Both the position numbers and the translations under genes were made by a program. Positions 48,931 to 56,801 of a stretch of 64,000 nt of DNA are shown here, piece by piece. Origin of the DNA: Haloarcula rara (GTDB taxonomy: Archaea; Halobacteriota; Halobacteria; Halobacteriales; Haloarculaceae); contig NZ_CP119785.1 in the NCBI RefSeq assembly GCF_029338235.1, forward strand, positions 1,922,001 through 1,986,000, given 5' to 3'. The notes under the pieces were generated by a model, which saw only the letters and a program-made list of their open reading frames with translations, was not told the DNA's origin and searched no databases. The stretch's first letter is position 1. Each line of letters opens with the position of its first letter.

Positions 48931-49878
48931 TCAGTACGCCCGCTGCAGGACCACGTCCCCGCCGCTCGTCCGGACGGTGACCCTGTCGCCGTCGTTGTTC
49001 CAGACCGCCCCGCTGGCGCCCCAGTACCGGGCGGTCGCGTTGTCGCTCCCGCTGCCGGTGTAGAGGGTGGTCCGTTCCCCTGGCCCGAGCGAATAGATTC
49101 CGAACGTGTAGCTGTGGCCCGCGGCGTCGGTGACGGTCCAGCCGGTGAGGTTCAGGGCGTCCTCGCCCCGGTTCGCGAAGACGAGGTACTCGTCGTTCAG
49201 ATTCTCGTTGTCGTTGCCCGCGGCGTCCTCGTGAATCTCGACCAGCGCGAGTCCCGAGGGGCTCGTGGTCGCCGTGGCCGTCGTCCAGTCGGCCGCCTCG
49301 GGGTCTACACAGCGCCAGAGGCCGCGACGGGCATCACGGGCGCCCGCCTCGGCGGTCGTGAACGACCCCTGCTGACTGAAGTCGCTGTCGTAGACCCTGG
49401 CACGCCCGCTCGCGACGAGCCGGTAGTTGAATAGCCGCTCGTCGACGACCACGTAGGCAAGCAGCCGGTCGTAGTAGCCCCGCCGGTCGAGATTGGGGTC
49501 CGTGGCGATGCCGACGGTCCGTCCCAGGAGTCGGTCTTTGGCGAAGTTCGAGGCGTTCGTCCCGGCCTCGCGGAGACAGTCCGCGCCGGCCGCGGTGTCG
49601 GGGACCCCCTCGAACTCCGCGGGGTCGTTCTCGGCGTGTACCTCCGGCGTGTCGACGCCGACAAGCCGAACGGTGTCGCGCGTGCCGTTTTTGTACTCGA
49701 TGCGGATGGTGTCGCCGTCGACGACGGCCGTGACGGTGACCTGTGTGGTGTCGGCCGGGAGACTGGTCGCCGTCCCCGGCGCCGTCGGAGCGGGCCCCGT
49801 CCCGGAATCGGGAACGAGCCCGCCACAGCCCGCAAGCAGGACTAGCACGACCACCACGCCGGCTCGCCGACCTGTCAT
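48931..49878 (-). CDS. Secreted SNase-like nuclease lipoprotein with lamin-tail domain
   Basis: A 315-residue lipoprotein: signal GVVVVLVLLAGC (lipobox Cys at ~18), a Pro/Thr linker, a thermonuclease domain at ~50-200 (VTVTAVVDGDTIRIEYKNGT, VRLVGVDTPEVHAEND, RLLGRTVGIATDPNLDRRGYYDRLLAYVVVDERLFNYRLVASG) with the expected Asp/Arg/Glu sets, and a C-terminal lamin-tail domain at ~215-315 (ALVEIHEDAAGNDNENLNDEYLVFANRG, LNLTGWTVTDAAGHSYTFG). It should cut nucleic acids outside the cell in a calcium-dependent way. ATG 49876-49878 keeps the signal intact; a GTG 21 bases upstream is the alternative. Confidence 0.85.
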   Translation of the reverse strand: MTGRRAGVVVVLVLLAGCGGLVPDSGTGPAPTAPGTATSLPADTTQVTVTAVVDGDTIRIEYKNGTRDTVRLVGVDTPEVHAENDPAEFEGVPDTAAGADCLREAGTNASNFAKDRLLGRTVGIATDPNLDRRGYYDRLLAYVVVDERLFNYRLVASGRARVYDSDFSQQGSFTTAEAGARDARRGLWRCVDPEAADWTTATATTSPSGLALVEIHEDAAGNDNENLNDEYLVFANRGEDALNLTGWTVTDAAGHSYTFGIYSLGPGERTTLYTGSGSDNATARYWGASGAVWNNDGDRVTVRTSGGDVVLQRAY

Positions 49879-49953
49879 CGTCGGACCGAGGGCACCCACC
49901 TACACAACCTTTCGGGCGGAGAGTTATGACACTGGCCCGAGAGAAACCAGTCG

Positions 49954-50844
49954 ATGCTCGCCCTGCACGTCAGTGAGGTCATGCAGACGCCCGCAAGCAC
50001 TATCACGCCCGGGAGCCCCATCGTCGAGGCGGCGACGCGGCTCCGCGACGAGGGCATCGGCTCGCTCGTCGTCGAGCGCAACGGGGAGTCGGTCGGCATC
50101 GTCACCGAGAGCGACATCGTCGCCGTCACCGCCGAGGAGGGCGACACGCGACAGCTGACCGTCGCGGACGTGATGGCGACGGCGCTGGTGACCATCTCGC
50201 CCGACGCCGACCTGGAAGTCGCCGTCGACCGACTGCGCACCCACGGCATCAAGAAGCTCCCGGTCGTCGAGGACGGCGAACTCGTGGGTATCGTGACGAC
50301 GACGGACATCTCCCGGTACGTCCCCCACATCACCCGTCCGAAGCTGTCACGCGAACCCCGCCCCGAGCGGCGCCGTTTCACCCGCCCCGACACGCTGTAC
50401 GAGGACGACGACTGGGAGTTCGACAGCTACGGCGTCGCCGACGGTATCGACGTGGGCGACCACGTCCGCTTCTCGAAGACGCTCTCGGAGAACGACGTCG
50501 AGCGCTTCGCCGAGATCAGCGGCGACACGAACCGGCTGCACCTGGACGACGAGTTCGCCGAGGGGAGCCGCTTCGGCCGCCGCATCGCCCACGGAACGCT
50601 GGTCTCGGGTATCATCAGCGCCGCGCTGGCCCGACTGCCCGGCCTGACCATCTATCTCTCTCAGGAGCTCTCCTACCGGGGGCCAGTCGACATCGGCGAC
50701 CGCGTCACCGCCCACTGTGAGGTCGTCGAACAGCTCAAAGAGAACCGCTTCCGGCTGGCGACTGCCGTCGACGACGGCGACGGGGAGTGTGTCGTCGAGG
50801 GCGACGCGGTCGTCATCTCGGACCCGATTCCCGACGCTGACTAG
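49954..50844 (+). CDS. CBS-pair protein fused to MaoC-like hydratase domain
   Basis: A 296-residue fusion. Residues ~1-130 are two CBS motifs (VSEVMQTPASTITPGSPIVEAA, IGSLVVERNGESVGIVTESDI; VADVMATALVTISPDADLEVA, IKKLPVVEDGELVGIVTTTDI). Residues ~165-296 are a hot-dog MaoC-type domain with VGDHVRFSKTLSENDVERFAEISGD, the D-x-N-x2-H motif in GDTNRLHLDDEFAEGSRFG, and IAHGTLVSGIISAAL. CBS pairs sense adenine nucleotides; the MaoC part would hydrate an enoyl thioester or act as a thioesterase. This points to energy-sensing control of acyl-CoA chemistry. The start at ATG 49954 opens the CBS domain. Its 3' end overlaps the next gene by 4 bases. Confidence 0.88.
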   Translation: MLALHVSEVMQTPASTITPGSPIVEAATRLRDEGIGSLVVERNGESVGIVTESDIVAVTAEEGDTRQLTVADVMATALVTISPDADLEVAVDRLRTHGIKKLPVVEDGELVGIVTTTDISRYVPHITRPKLSREPRPERRRFTRPDTLYEDDDWEFDSYGVADGIDVGDHVRFSKTLSENDVERFAEISGDTNRLHLDDEFAEGSRFGRRIAHGTLVSGIISAALARLPGLTIYLSQELSYRGPVDIGDRVTAHCEVVEQLKENRFRLATAVDDGDGECVVEGDAVVISDPIPDAD

Positions 50845-51872
50845 GGCACCAGCAGTATCGTGAGCGCCAGGGCGATCCAGCCGATTTTCAGCCCCGTGTT
50901 GACGGCGATGACCTTCGAGCCGAACTCCCGGCCCCAGATGCCGTACTGGAACGGGATGGAGCGTTTGAACGTCGAGACGGCAAAGGAGACGATGCCGCCG
51001 ACGAGCATCGTCGCCACCGCCGTCCGAGCGGTGAAGGTGCCGTTCTCGATGAGCGGGGCGATGACGACCGCGCCGGAGGTCGTATCGAGCGCGAAGGCCG
51101 CCACCACTGGCACGGCCGCGCCCGGCAGGCCGAGCAGCCCGGTCAGCCCGCTGGCGCCGGTCGTCAGCGCCTGTCCGGAGCCCCCCGCCAGGACGAGAAT
51201 CTCCTCGGAGTACGCGACCAGCAGGGCCACGACGACGTAGATGCCGGCCAGTCGCGGGAGAATCTCGCCGAGTTTCTCGCCGGTCTCGAAGAGCGCTTCG
51301 AGGACCCGCTCTACGTTCGTCTCGGGTTCGTCCTCGTCGTCGCTGGCCGTACCGTCGTCCGCACGGGTTTTGGCGCCCCCGTCCGGCGTCGCGGCCATCG
51401 CCCCGCGGTCGACGTTCGCGCTATCGAGCAAGACCGCACCGGCGACGATGCCGGTCAGCGTGATGGCGAGTGAGATGAGCCCCCGCGTCGTCACGTACAG
51501 CACGCCGACGCGGGCCCCGAGGATGGGAATCAGAATCGGGACGTAGAACGTGACGATGTGCTGGGCGAACCCGAAGAACGTGTTGATGGTCACCGCGACC
51601 AGCGTCGCGCGGTCGTCGAGCACGCCGGACTCGCGGAAGTCCGCGAGCATGCCGTAGCCCGCCGTCGGCGAGGCGGTCGTCGTCAGGATGGCGGTGCCGA
51701 CCTCATCGGGGAGGTTCGCCGGGCCGGTGAGATACTGCGAGACGACAGCTATCTTCTCGACGAGGCCAAACGAGACCGCGAGATTCGCGAGGAAGACGCC
51801 TATCGAGAGGAAGATGGCGATTCGCAGGACCCGCCAGACGACGTCGGCGAGCAGCGTGACCAGCGAACTCAC
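50841..51872 (-). CDS. Nucleoside-recognition (Gate) domain membrane protein
   Basis: A 343-residue membrane protein in two halves, each with a Gate/nucleoside-recognition domain: VLRIAIFLSIGVFLANLAVS to TAILTTTASPTAGYGMLADF, and VVALLVAYSEEILVLAGGSG to AFALDTTSGAVVIAPLIENG. A ~40-residue acidic loop (DDGTASDDEDEPETNVERVLE) separates them. Related to SpmA/SpmB- and FeoB-linked Gate domains, with possible transport or membrane-switch function. The start is uncertain: GTG 51870-51872 gives a protein beginning before the first helix; a TTG at 51944 would add 24 polar residues. Confidence 0.75.
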   Translation of the reverse strand: MSSLVTLLADVVWRVLRIAIFLSIGVFLANLAVSFGLVEKIAVVSQYLTGPANLPDEVGTAILTTTASPTAGYGMLADFRESGVLDDRATLVAVTINTFFGFAQHIVTFYVPILIPILGARVGVLYVTTRGLISLAITLTGIVAGAVLLDSANVDRGAMAATPDGGAKTRADDGTASDDEDEPETNVERVLEALFETGEKLGEILPRLAGIYVVVALLVAYSEEILVLAGGSGQALTTGASGLTGLLGLPGAAVPVVAAFALDTTSGAVVIAPLIENGTFTARTAVATMLVGGIVSFAVSTFKRSIPFQYGIWGREFGSKVIAVNTGLKIGWIALALTILLVP

Positions 51873-51982
51873 GCCACGCAGTTCGGTCGACAGCGTCAAA
51901 GAGGCGTCGGTCCCCGCGTGTCGGCCCGGGACTTGCAGCTGCAAGCGCCAGCGTTGGAACGCCCGGCCCGATAGGCTATCCG

Positions 51983-52309
51983 ATGGAAGAGAACCAGACG
52001 ACAGCTTCGGACGACGTCTCGGTCCAGCGAAACGAGGAGATTTTCAACGACGACGGGACGCTCGTCGGTATCGTCGGCGACGCGACCGCGGCGGGGTTCA
52101 CGGTCGAGACGGTCGCCTCAGTGACCGTCGCACACGGCGACGCCGCGCGCCACGACGACGAGGACCCCGGCCAGGAGTTCGGCGAGGGGTACATTATGTG
52201 GCGATGCACCGAGTGCGGTGAGCTGGGGGAACTCGACGAGGGGTTCCCGGAGACCTGTCCCAACTGCGGGGCGCCGCGTGAGGCCATCACGAAGGACCGA
52301 GAGGACTGA
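51983..52309 (+). CDS. Small rubredoxin-like zinc/iron-ribbon protein
   Basis: A 108-residue acidic protein. Residues ~72-95 contain MWRCTECGELGELDEGFPETCPNCGAPRE, a rubredoxin-like knuckle pair (C-x2-C and C-x2-C) that could bind Fe or Zn; the rest (EIFNDDGTLVGIVGDATAAGFTVE) is a small beta region. Similar to haloarchaeal DUF7130 proteins, from memory. It may act in electron transfer or as a zinc protein; nothing adjacent settles this. Upstream gene is divergent, downstream is convergent. Confidence 0.75.
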   Translation: MEENQTTASDDVSVQRNEEIFNDDGTLVGIVGDATAAGFTVETVASVTVAHGDAARHDDEDPGQEFGEGYIMWRCTECGELGELDEGFPETCPNCGAPREAITKDRED

Positions 52310-52328
52310 GACCGCCGTTTCCCGCCGG

Positions 52329-52889
52329 CTACACCAGCACCCTGACGGCGCCAAAGAGCACCAGCACGCCCAGCACGTCACACACGTTGGTGACGACGGG
52401 GATGACCACGTCGTCGGGGTCCAGTTCGAACCGGTAGGCGGCGTAGGTCGTTATCGTCGTGACGGCGACCGCCAGCGCCGCCAGCACGACGCCGCTGAGG
52501 AGCGCGACCGCGACGACCGTCGACAGGGCGAGCCGGGTCCCGCCGAGCAGGAACTGCAACAGCCACGCGCCGGCGCCCACGAGCGGGAAGACGGTGACCG
52601 CCAGCGCGATGGTGGCGACGGCGTTGCCCACGAGTCGGTCGTCCTCGGTGCTGAAAGAGAGCAAGCCGAGGTGCAGGGCCGTCGAGAACCGCGCCGCGAG
52701 GATGCTCCCCAGATTGCCGGCCATCCCGATGGTGACCGGCACGAGCACGAGTAGCGTCGGGTAGCGAAGCAGCGTCGACTCGAACGTATCGAGGACGATA
52801 CCGCTGCCCAGTTCGATTGCGGTGAGGACGATGAGGACTGGCAGCATCCGGCGGACGATACCCCGCACGGTCCAGTTCGACGCCACCAC
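52329..52889 (-). CDS. MgtE-type transport domain, half protein 1
   Basis: A 186-residue membrane protein starting at a GTG (52887-52889, or the adjacent one at 52886), just after the stop of its neighbour. About five helices match the transmembrane domain of MgtE Mg2+ channels (LVLVPVTIGMAGNLGSILAARFSTALHLGLL is the G-N-x-G-S-x5-R region; VVIPVVTNVCDVLGVLVLFGA is the terminal helix). There is no cytosolic CBS/N domain. It and the following gene (52891-53469) each encode one such domain, as if a two-domain transporter were split into paired subunits. Confidence 0.8.
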   Translation of the reverse strand: MVASNWTVRGIVRRMLPVLIVLTAIELGSGIVLDTFESTLLRYPTLLVLVPVTIGMAGNLGSILAARFSTALHLGLLSFSTEDDRLVGNAVATIALAVTVFPLVGAGAWLLQFLLGGTRLALSTVVAVALLSGVVLAALAVAVTTITTYAAYRFELDPDDVVIPVVTNVCDVLGVLVLFGAVRVLV

Positions 52890-52890
52890 G

Positions 52891-53469
52891 CTATCCGCCC
52901 CCCAGCGCGAGGACGATACGGGTCGCCACCAGCAGCGTCGCGATGCCGACGACGTCACCGGTCGTCGTCACCACCGGCCCCGCCAGGGTGTCGGGGTTCA
53001 GCCCGCGACGGTAGCCGACGAAGACGACCGAGACGACCGCGATGGTCAGCAACACGCCCGAAATCAGGCCCGCGAGCAAGGCGATAGCGACCAGCGTCGA
53101 CAGCGACGCCGACGGCCGACCCAGCACGCCAAGCAGCGCGACCGCCAGGACGGCGGCGATACCGCTGACCATGACGCCGTTTGCCAGTGCCGCCGCCACC
53201 GCCGCGTTCACCCGCTCGTCATCAGTCGAAAAGGTCGGGTCGACCAGTCCCTGATGGAGCGCCGACCCCAGCCGCGCCCCCAGCGACCCGTAGACGTTTC
53301 CACGCGTCGCCAGCAGCGCCGGCACCAGTACGAGCAGGCCCGCCACCTGCTCCAGCTCGGCGTCCATCCCGCCCAGAACGACGCCTGCGAACAGTCCGCC
53401 GGCGGCACTGAGTGCCAACACGGGCAGTGACTCCCGGTAGGCCTCCTCGGCCACCTCGCGGACGGTCAT
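52891..53469 (-). CDS. MgtE-type transport domain, half protein 2
   Basis: A 192-residue membrane protein with the same domain: VLVPALLATRGNVYGSLGARLGSALHQGLV (G-N-x2-G-S-x3-R core) and LAGPVVTTTGDVVGIATLLVAT (final helix with the conserved T-T-x2-D). The ATG at 53467-53469 begins MTVREVAEEAYRESLPVLAL. Two bases separate its stop from the partner gene, so the two are almost certainly cotranslated and pair as a heterodimeric cation channel or exporter. The cytoplasmic regulatory domains of bacterial MgtE are missing. Confidence 0.8.
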   Translation of the reverse strand: MTVREVAEEAYRESLPVLALSAAGGLFAGVVLGGMDAELEQVAGLLVLVPALLATRGNVYGSLGARLGSALHQGLVDPTFSTDDERVNAAVAAALANGVMVSGIAAVLAVALLGVLGRPSASLSTLVAIALLAGLISGVLLTIAVVSVVFVGYRRGLNPDTLAGPVVTTTGDVVGIATLLVATRIVLALGGG

Positions 53470-53563
53470 TACGACACGCAAGCGCGTCCAGTCGCAAAAA
53501 GCACCCGTCTTTGGCGCTGCCGATAACAGCGCGGCCTGGATTACTACCGCGATGGATACAGAC

Positions 53564-53935
53564 AGCCAGAAAGCCCCCGGACGCTGGACTCCCGCGGCTC
53601 GTTGCGCGCTTCGCTCACTACGTTCGCTCCAGTGCTTACGTCGCCGGGGTTCGTCCAGCGTCCGGCCCCTTTCAGTCCCACCCAACGCTGTTTGACCAGC
53701 CGGCATGGGTGGGACTGAAAGGGGCGGCGGGCTGAAGGAAGGCGGACGACGTCACCGAAAGACGGCTTTGCCGTCTTTCGAGATGATGAAAATCGTCTCG
53801 CGATTTTCAGATCACAAGCACGCGAAGCGCGCCTGGTTCGAAAGGCGCGCAGCGCCTTTCGTTCATCACGAGAGAGCTCCGCTCTCTCGGACGACAGCGA
53901 GTCCCCCGAGTTCAGCCCGCCGGGGCTTTCTGGCT
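53564..53935. repeat. Cloverleaf element, copy 3 (372 bp)
   Basis: Outer helix: AGCCAGAAAGCCCC (53564-53577) with GGGGCTTTCTGGCT (53922-53935). Left arm: CCGGACGCTGGAC (53577-53589) with GTCCAGCGTCCGG (53653-53665). Central: CCCCTTTCAGTCCCACCC (53666-53683) with GGGTGGGACTGAAAGGGG (53707-53724). Right arm: GGCGGGCTGAA (53726-53736) with TTCAGCCCGCC (53911-53921). The right arm carries three-base-loop hairpins at 53756-53780, 53787-53809, 53839-53861 and 53869-53889. It fills most of the 549-base gap between the MgtE pair and surE; no gene is credible in the gap. Confidence 0.88.
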
Positions 53936-54018
53936 GTTCACGATAGCAGTAAACTCATCGGCACTATCTGTTGCTAGGGACCGAAGTGTTCACACTGACT
54001 GACCCCTACCTCCCCCTA

Positions 54019-54885
54019 ATGACGGAGCCACGGGTGCTGCTGACGAACGACGACGGCATCGATGCGCCGGGGTTGGCGAGCTGTTACGAGGAACTTCGGG
54101 CGGTCGCGGACGTGACGGTGGTCGCGCCCATGGAGAACCAGAGCGGCGTCGGGCGAACCCGGAGTCACCGTACCGCCCGCGAGAGCCACCCGTGGGGGTA
54201 CGCCCTGGACGGGACCCCCGCCGACTGCGCGGCGTACGGGCTGCGGGGGCTCGATGAATCGTTCGACCTCGTCGTCTCGGGCTGTAACCACGGGCCAAAC
54301 GCCGGCAACTACGTCGTCGGCCGCTCGGGAACGGTCGGGGCCTGCGTCGAAGCGGGCTTTCTGGGCACGCCAGCCGTCGCGGTGTCGGCGTACCACTGCG
54401 AGGACTTCTTCGTCCACCCCGCGGCGGAGTACGATTTCGACCGCCCGGCCCGGGTCATGACCGAGGTGGTCGTCAGGGCGCTGTCGGGCGATATCTTCGA
54501 TACGGCTGACTTTTTGAACCTGAACGTCCCCGTCGACGTGGCGGACCCCGAGATGCGGCTGACCGAGCCTTACCACGATTACGACCTACAGGTCGAACAC
54601 GACACGGCGACCGACGTCGACGAACAGGCGACCCAGGGGACCGTCGGCGACATCGCGCTGCGCGACGTCGTCTGGCCGGACACCGCGGGGTGGGAGAACC
54701 CCTTTGACGGCGAGGCCGACCTCGCCGAGCGCTACCCTGAAGGGAGCGACCGTCGGGCCATCATCGACGGCGCGGTGAGTTGCTCGCCGCTGACGGCGCC
54801 AGCGGTGGGCGTCCAGTCCGACGCACTCGACCGGCTGGTCGGAGAGTTTAACGAGAGCGAAGCGGTCCGCAAACGCAACCGGTAG
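54019..54885 (+). CDS. surE: 5'-nucleotidase SurE
   Basis: A 288-residue metal-dependent nucleotidase that dephosphorylates NMPs and related phosphates. Seen: RVLLTNDDGIDAPGLASCYE (metal-binding N-D-D), VVAPMENQSGVGRTRSHR, VVSGCNHGPNAGNYVVGRSGTVGACVEAGFLGTPAVAVS and FLNLNVPVDV. The C-terminal 90 residues are longer and more acidic than in bacterial SurE. ATG 54019 was chosen over an in-frame start 48 bases upstream because it opens MTEPRVLLTND. Confidence 0.93.
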   Translation: MTEPRVLLTNDDGIDAPGLASCYEELRAVADVTVVAPMENQSGVGRTRSHRTARESHPWGYALDGTPADCAAYGLRGLDESFDLVVSGCNHGPNAGNYVVGRSGTVGACVEAGFLGTPAVAVSAYHCEDFFVHPAAEYDFDRPARVMTEVVVRALSGDIFDTADFLNLNVPVDVADPEMRLTEPYHDYDLQVEHDTATDVDEQATQGTVGDIALRDVVWPDTAGWENPFDGEADLAERYPEGSDRRAIIDGAVSCSPLTAPAVGVQSDALDRLVGEFNESEAVRKRNR

Positions 54886-54890
54886 TCCGA

Positions 54891-56729
54891 CTACTCCGTC
54901 GCCTCGACGGGGTTGCGCCGCCGGAGCCGCCCCTCGTCGTCGAACCGTCCGGCCTCGTCGGTCACGTACCACTCGCCGGTCGTCGCCGCCGTCGCGACGT
55001 CGCTCGTCTCCCAGTAGCGCTCGACGACGTGGTCGCCACGGAAGGCGACAGTGCCCACTTCGGTGATGGCGACCTCCGTCCCGGGGAGCGGGTCTCCCAG
55101 TGCCGTCAGCTGTTCGGCGCCGTACTCGTTGACACAGCCGACGCCCGTGAGCTCCGTCGTCCCGAAGACCTGACTGACCGGGACGCCGAGCCCCCAGAGG
55201 AACTGCGTCGTCTCCGGGTCGAGCGGGTCGGTCCCGGACAGCGCGTGGTCGAGGTCCCCGAGCCCGAACGACTCCCGGAGCGGCCCGAACACGACGCGGG
55301 CCGCCGCGGAATCCGTCAGCGACCCCGTGTTCCCGTTCTGGACGGCCTGTCCCCGGTCGATTGCGGCGCCGTTGGCCAGCCGTCGTTTCAGCCCGCCCAG
55401 CTCCGCTATCGCCGCCTCAAGCTCCGACCGGAGGTGGTCGTACAGTTCCGGGGACCCGATAAGGACGTCCGGTTCCACCGCTTCGAGCCCGCCGACGACG
55501 TCGTCCGTCGGGATGTACGCCGCCGCTGCCCCCCGGTTCCAGAGGTAGTACGTCGCCGCCCGGTTGAAGATATCCGACTGCGACAGCACGGCGGTCCCGG
55601 TCGACCCCCGCGTGGCCGGGAACTGTTCGGAAAGCATCGCGGCCGCGGCCAGCAGGTTCCGGTGTGTGACCGCACATTCGACCGTCCCCATCTCCGCCCC
55701 GGGCGGGGAGACGATGGTCGCCACGTCGTCGGGGTCCGCGTCGAATCCCGGGAGGGTGTCGCGGTTGCCGGCGGGCAAGTCGCTGATGTCGAACACCTGC
55801 TGTGCGCCCGCCCTGACGGCCTCGCTCGCGGTGCCGTCGACGACGACCGTCTCGATGTCCGTGGTGGCCTCGACCGTGACCGTTCGTTCGTCCGTCTGGC
55901 CCGCCTGGATGGGGACGGAGACGACGCCCGCGAGATGGCAGGCGATATCGACGACCGACCAGCGGTACGAGGGCCGAGCACAGATACCGAGCGTCGTCCC
56001 GGGCTCGACGTCGGCGTCCAGCAGGCCGGCGGCGACCCGCCACGCCTGCGTGTACAGCTCACGGAACGTCTGTGATTCGTACCCGTCGCCAGTCGGGACG
56101 TACGCGGCCGGCCGGTCGCCGTGGCGGTCGACCTGCCGTGCGAACCAGTCCGCGACCGTCCCTTTCGGTATGGATACCGTCCCGCCGACGTAGACGTCGC
56201 TTTCGAGTTCCACCTCGGTGTCCTCGGCCTCGTAGGTCCGCTCGCCCCCTCGGGTCTGGTTCAGTTTCCCGGGCTGGTACTCGTAGTCCTCCGGCACCTC
56301 TTCTTGGTAGTACTCACTGTACTTCTGGTCGATGTCGGGGCCGGCGATGTGGGCGTCGAGCCACTCCTTCGTGAACTCCAGGACGTCCGTCGTTATCGGA
56401 TCGCCGTTCTCGTGGCGCTCGCGGAACTCCCCCACCGTCTCGACGAACTCTTCGTGGAAGTCCTTGTGGTCGTAGAAACAGTCCGCACAGTCCATCGCGT
56501 ACCCGCAGTCCTGCATGAACTCCTCCTCGTCGCCGAAGTGGTACTCCGTGTACCGCTCCAGTTCCTCGAGGATATCCCCCACCACCGCCTCGGAGTGACC
56601 CGCTTCGATGGCCACGTGCAGGTCGTTCAACAGCCCGAACAGGTGTTTGTGCTGCTCGTCGAAGCGGTCGATCTGTGTGCTGTACCGCTCGTCACGCCAC
56701 TCGATGAACTCACCGTCCGACTCGGCCAT
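54891..56729 (-). CDS. Bacteriohemerythrin domain fused to degenerate adenylate-forming (acyl-CoA synthetase-like) domain
   Basis: A 612-residue fusion. Residues 1-140 are a hemerythrin with a full di-iron ligand set: His27, His64, Glu68, His88, His92, His127 and Asp132 (DEQHKH, YHFGDEEEFM, DHKDFHEEF, DAHIAGPDID). Cys75, Cys81 and Cys84 sit between His64 and His88 in a short insertion. Residues ~185-605 follow the long-chain acyl-CoA synthetase type of ANL enzyme (TFRELYTQAWRVAAGLLDAD, VFGTTELTGVG at ~521, EWYVTDEAGRFDDEGRL near 586). The P-loop that should read S-G-T-T-G-x-P-K-G is degenerate (IVSPPGAEMGTVECAVTH, ~339-356), and the C-terminal lid domain with its catalytic Lys is missing. Probably a regulatory or binding protein tied to oxygen or redox. 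Start ATG 56727-56729. Confidence 0.87.
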   Translation of the reverse strand: MAESDGEFIEWRDERYSTQIDRFDEQHKHLFGLLNDLHVAIEAGHSEAVVGDILEELERYTEYHFGDEEEFMQDCGYAMDCADCFYDHKDFHEEFVETVGEFRERHENGDPITTDVLEFTKEWLDAHIAGPDIDQKYSEYYQEEVPEDYEYQPGKLNQTRGGERTYEAEDTEVELESDVYVGGTVSIPKGTVADWFARQVDRHGDRPAAYVPTGDGYESQTFRELYTQAWRVAAGLLDADVEPGTTLGICARPSYRWSVVDIACHLAGVVSVPIQAGQTDERTVTVEATTDIETVVVDGTASEAVRAGAQQVFDISDLPAGNRDTLPGFDADPDDVATIVSPPGAEMGTVECAVTHRNLLAAAAMLSEQFPATRGSTGTAVLSQSDIFNRAATYYLWNRGAAAAYIPTDDVVGGLEAVEPDVLIGSPELYDHLRSELEAAIAELGGLKRRLANGAAIDRGQAVQNGNTGSLTDSAAARVVFGPLRESFGLGDLDHALSGTDPLDPETTQFLWGLGVPVSQVFGTTELTGVGCVNEYGAEQLTALGDPLPGTEVAITEVGTVAFRGDHVVERYWETSDVATAATTGEWYVTDEAGRFDDEGRLRRRNPVEATE

Positions 56730-56801
56730 ACACCCGACTTCGTAACGAAACAAAAAAGCGAGACCGGGAATTCCCACTCAGTGAAAACTGCCTCGAGCGA
56801 C

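Noticed and set aside
53470..53706. N-terminal extension of MgtE half 2 into cloverleaf copy 3
   Set aside because: The extra residues are translated from inverted repeat DNA and have no transporter character. ATG 53467-53469 fits the family.
44846..53935. Cloverleaf copies as insertion sequences
   Set aside because: No transposase frame, no clear target-site duplication next to the outer repeats, and lengths vary by arm content. A non-autonomous element remains possible but is not shown.
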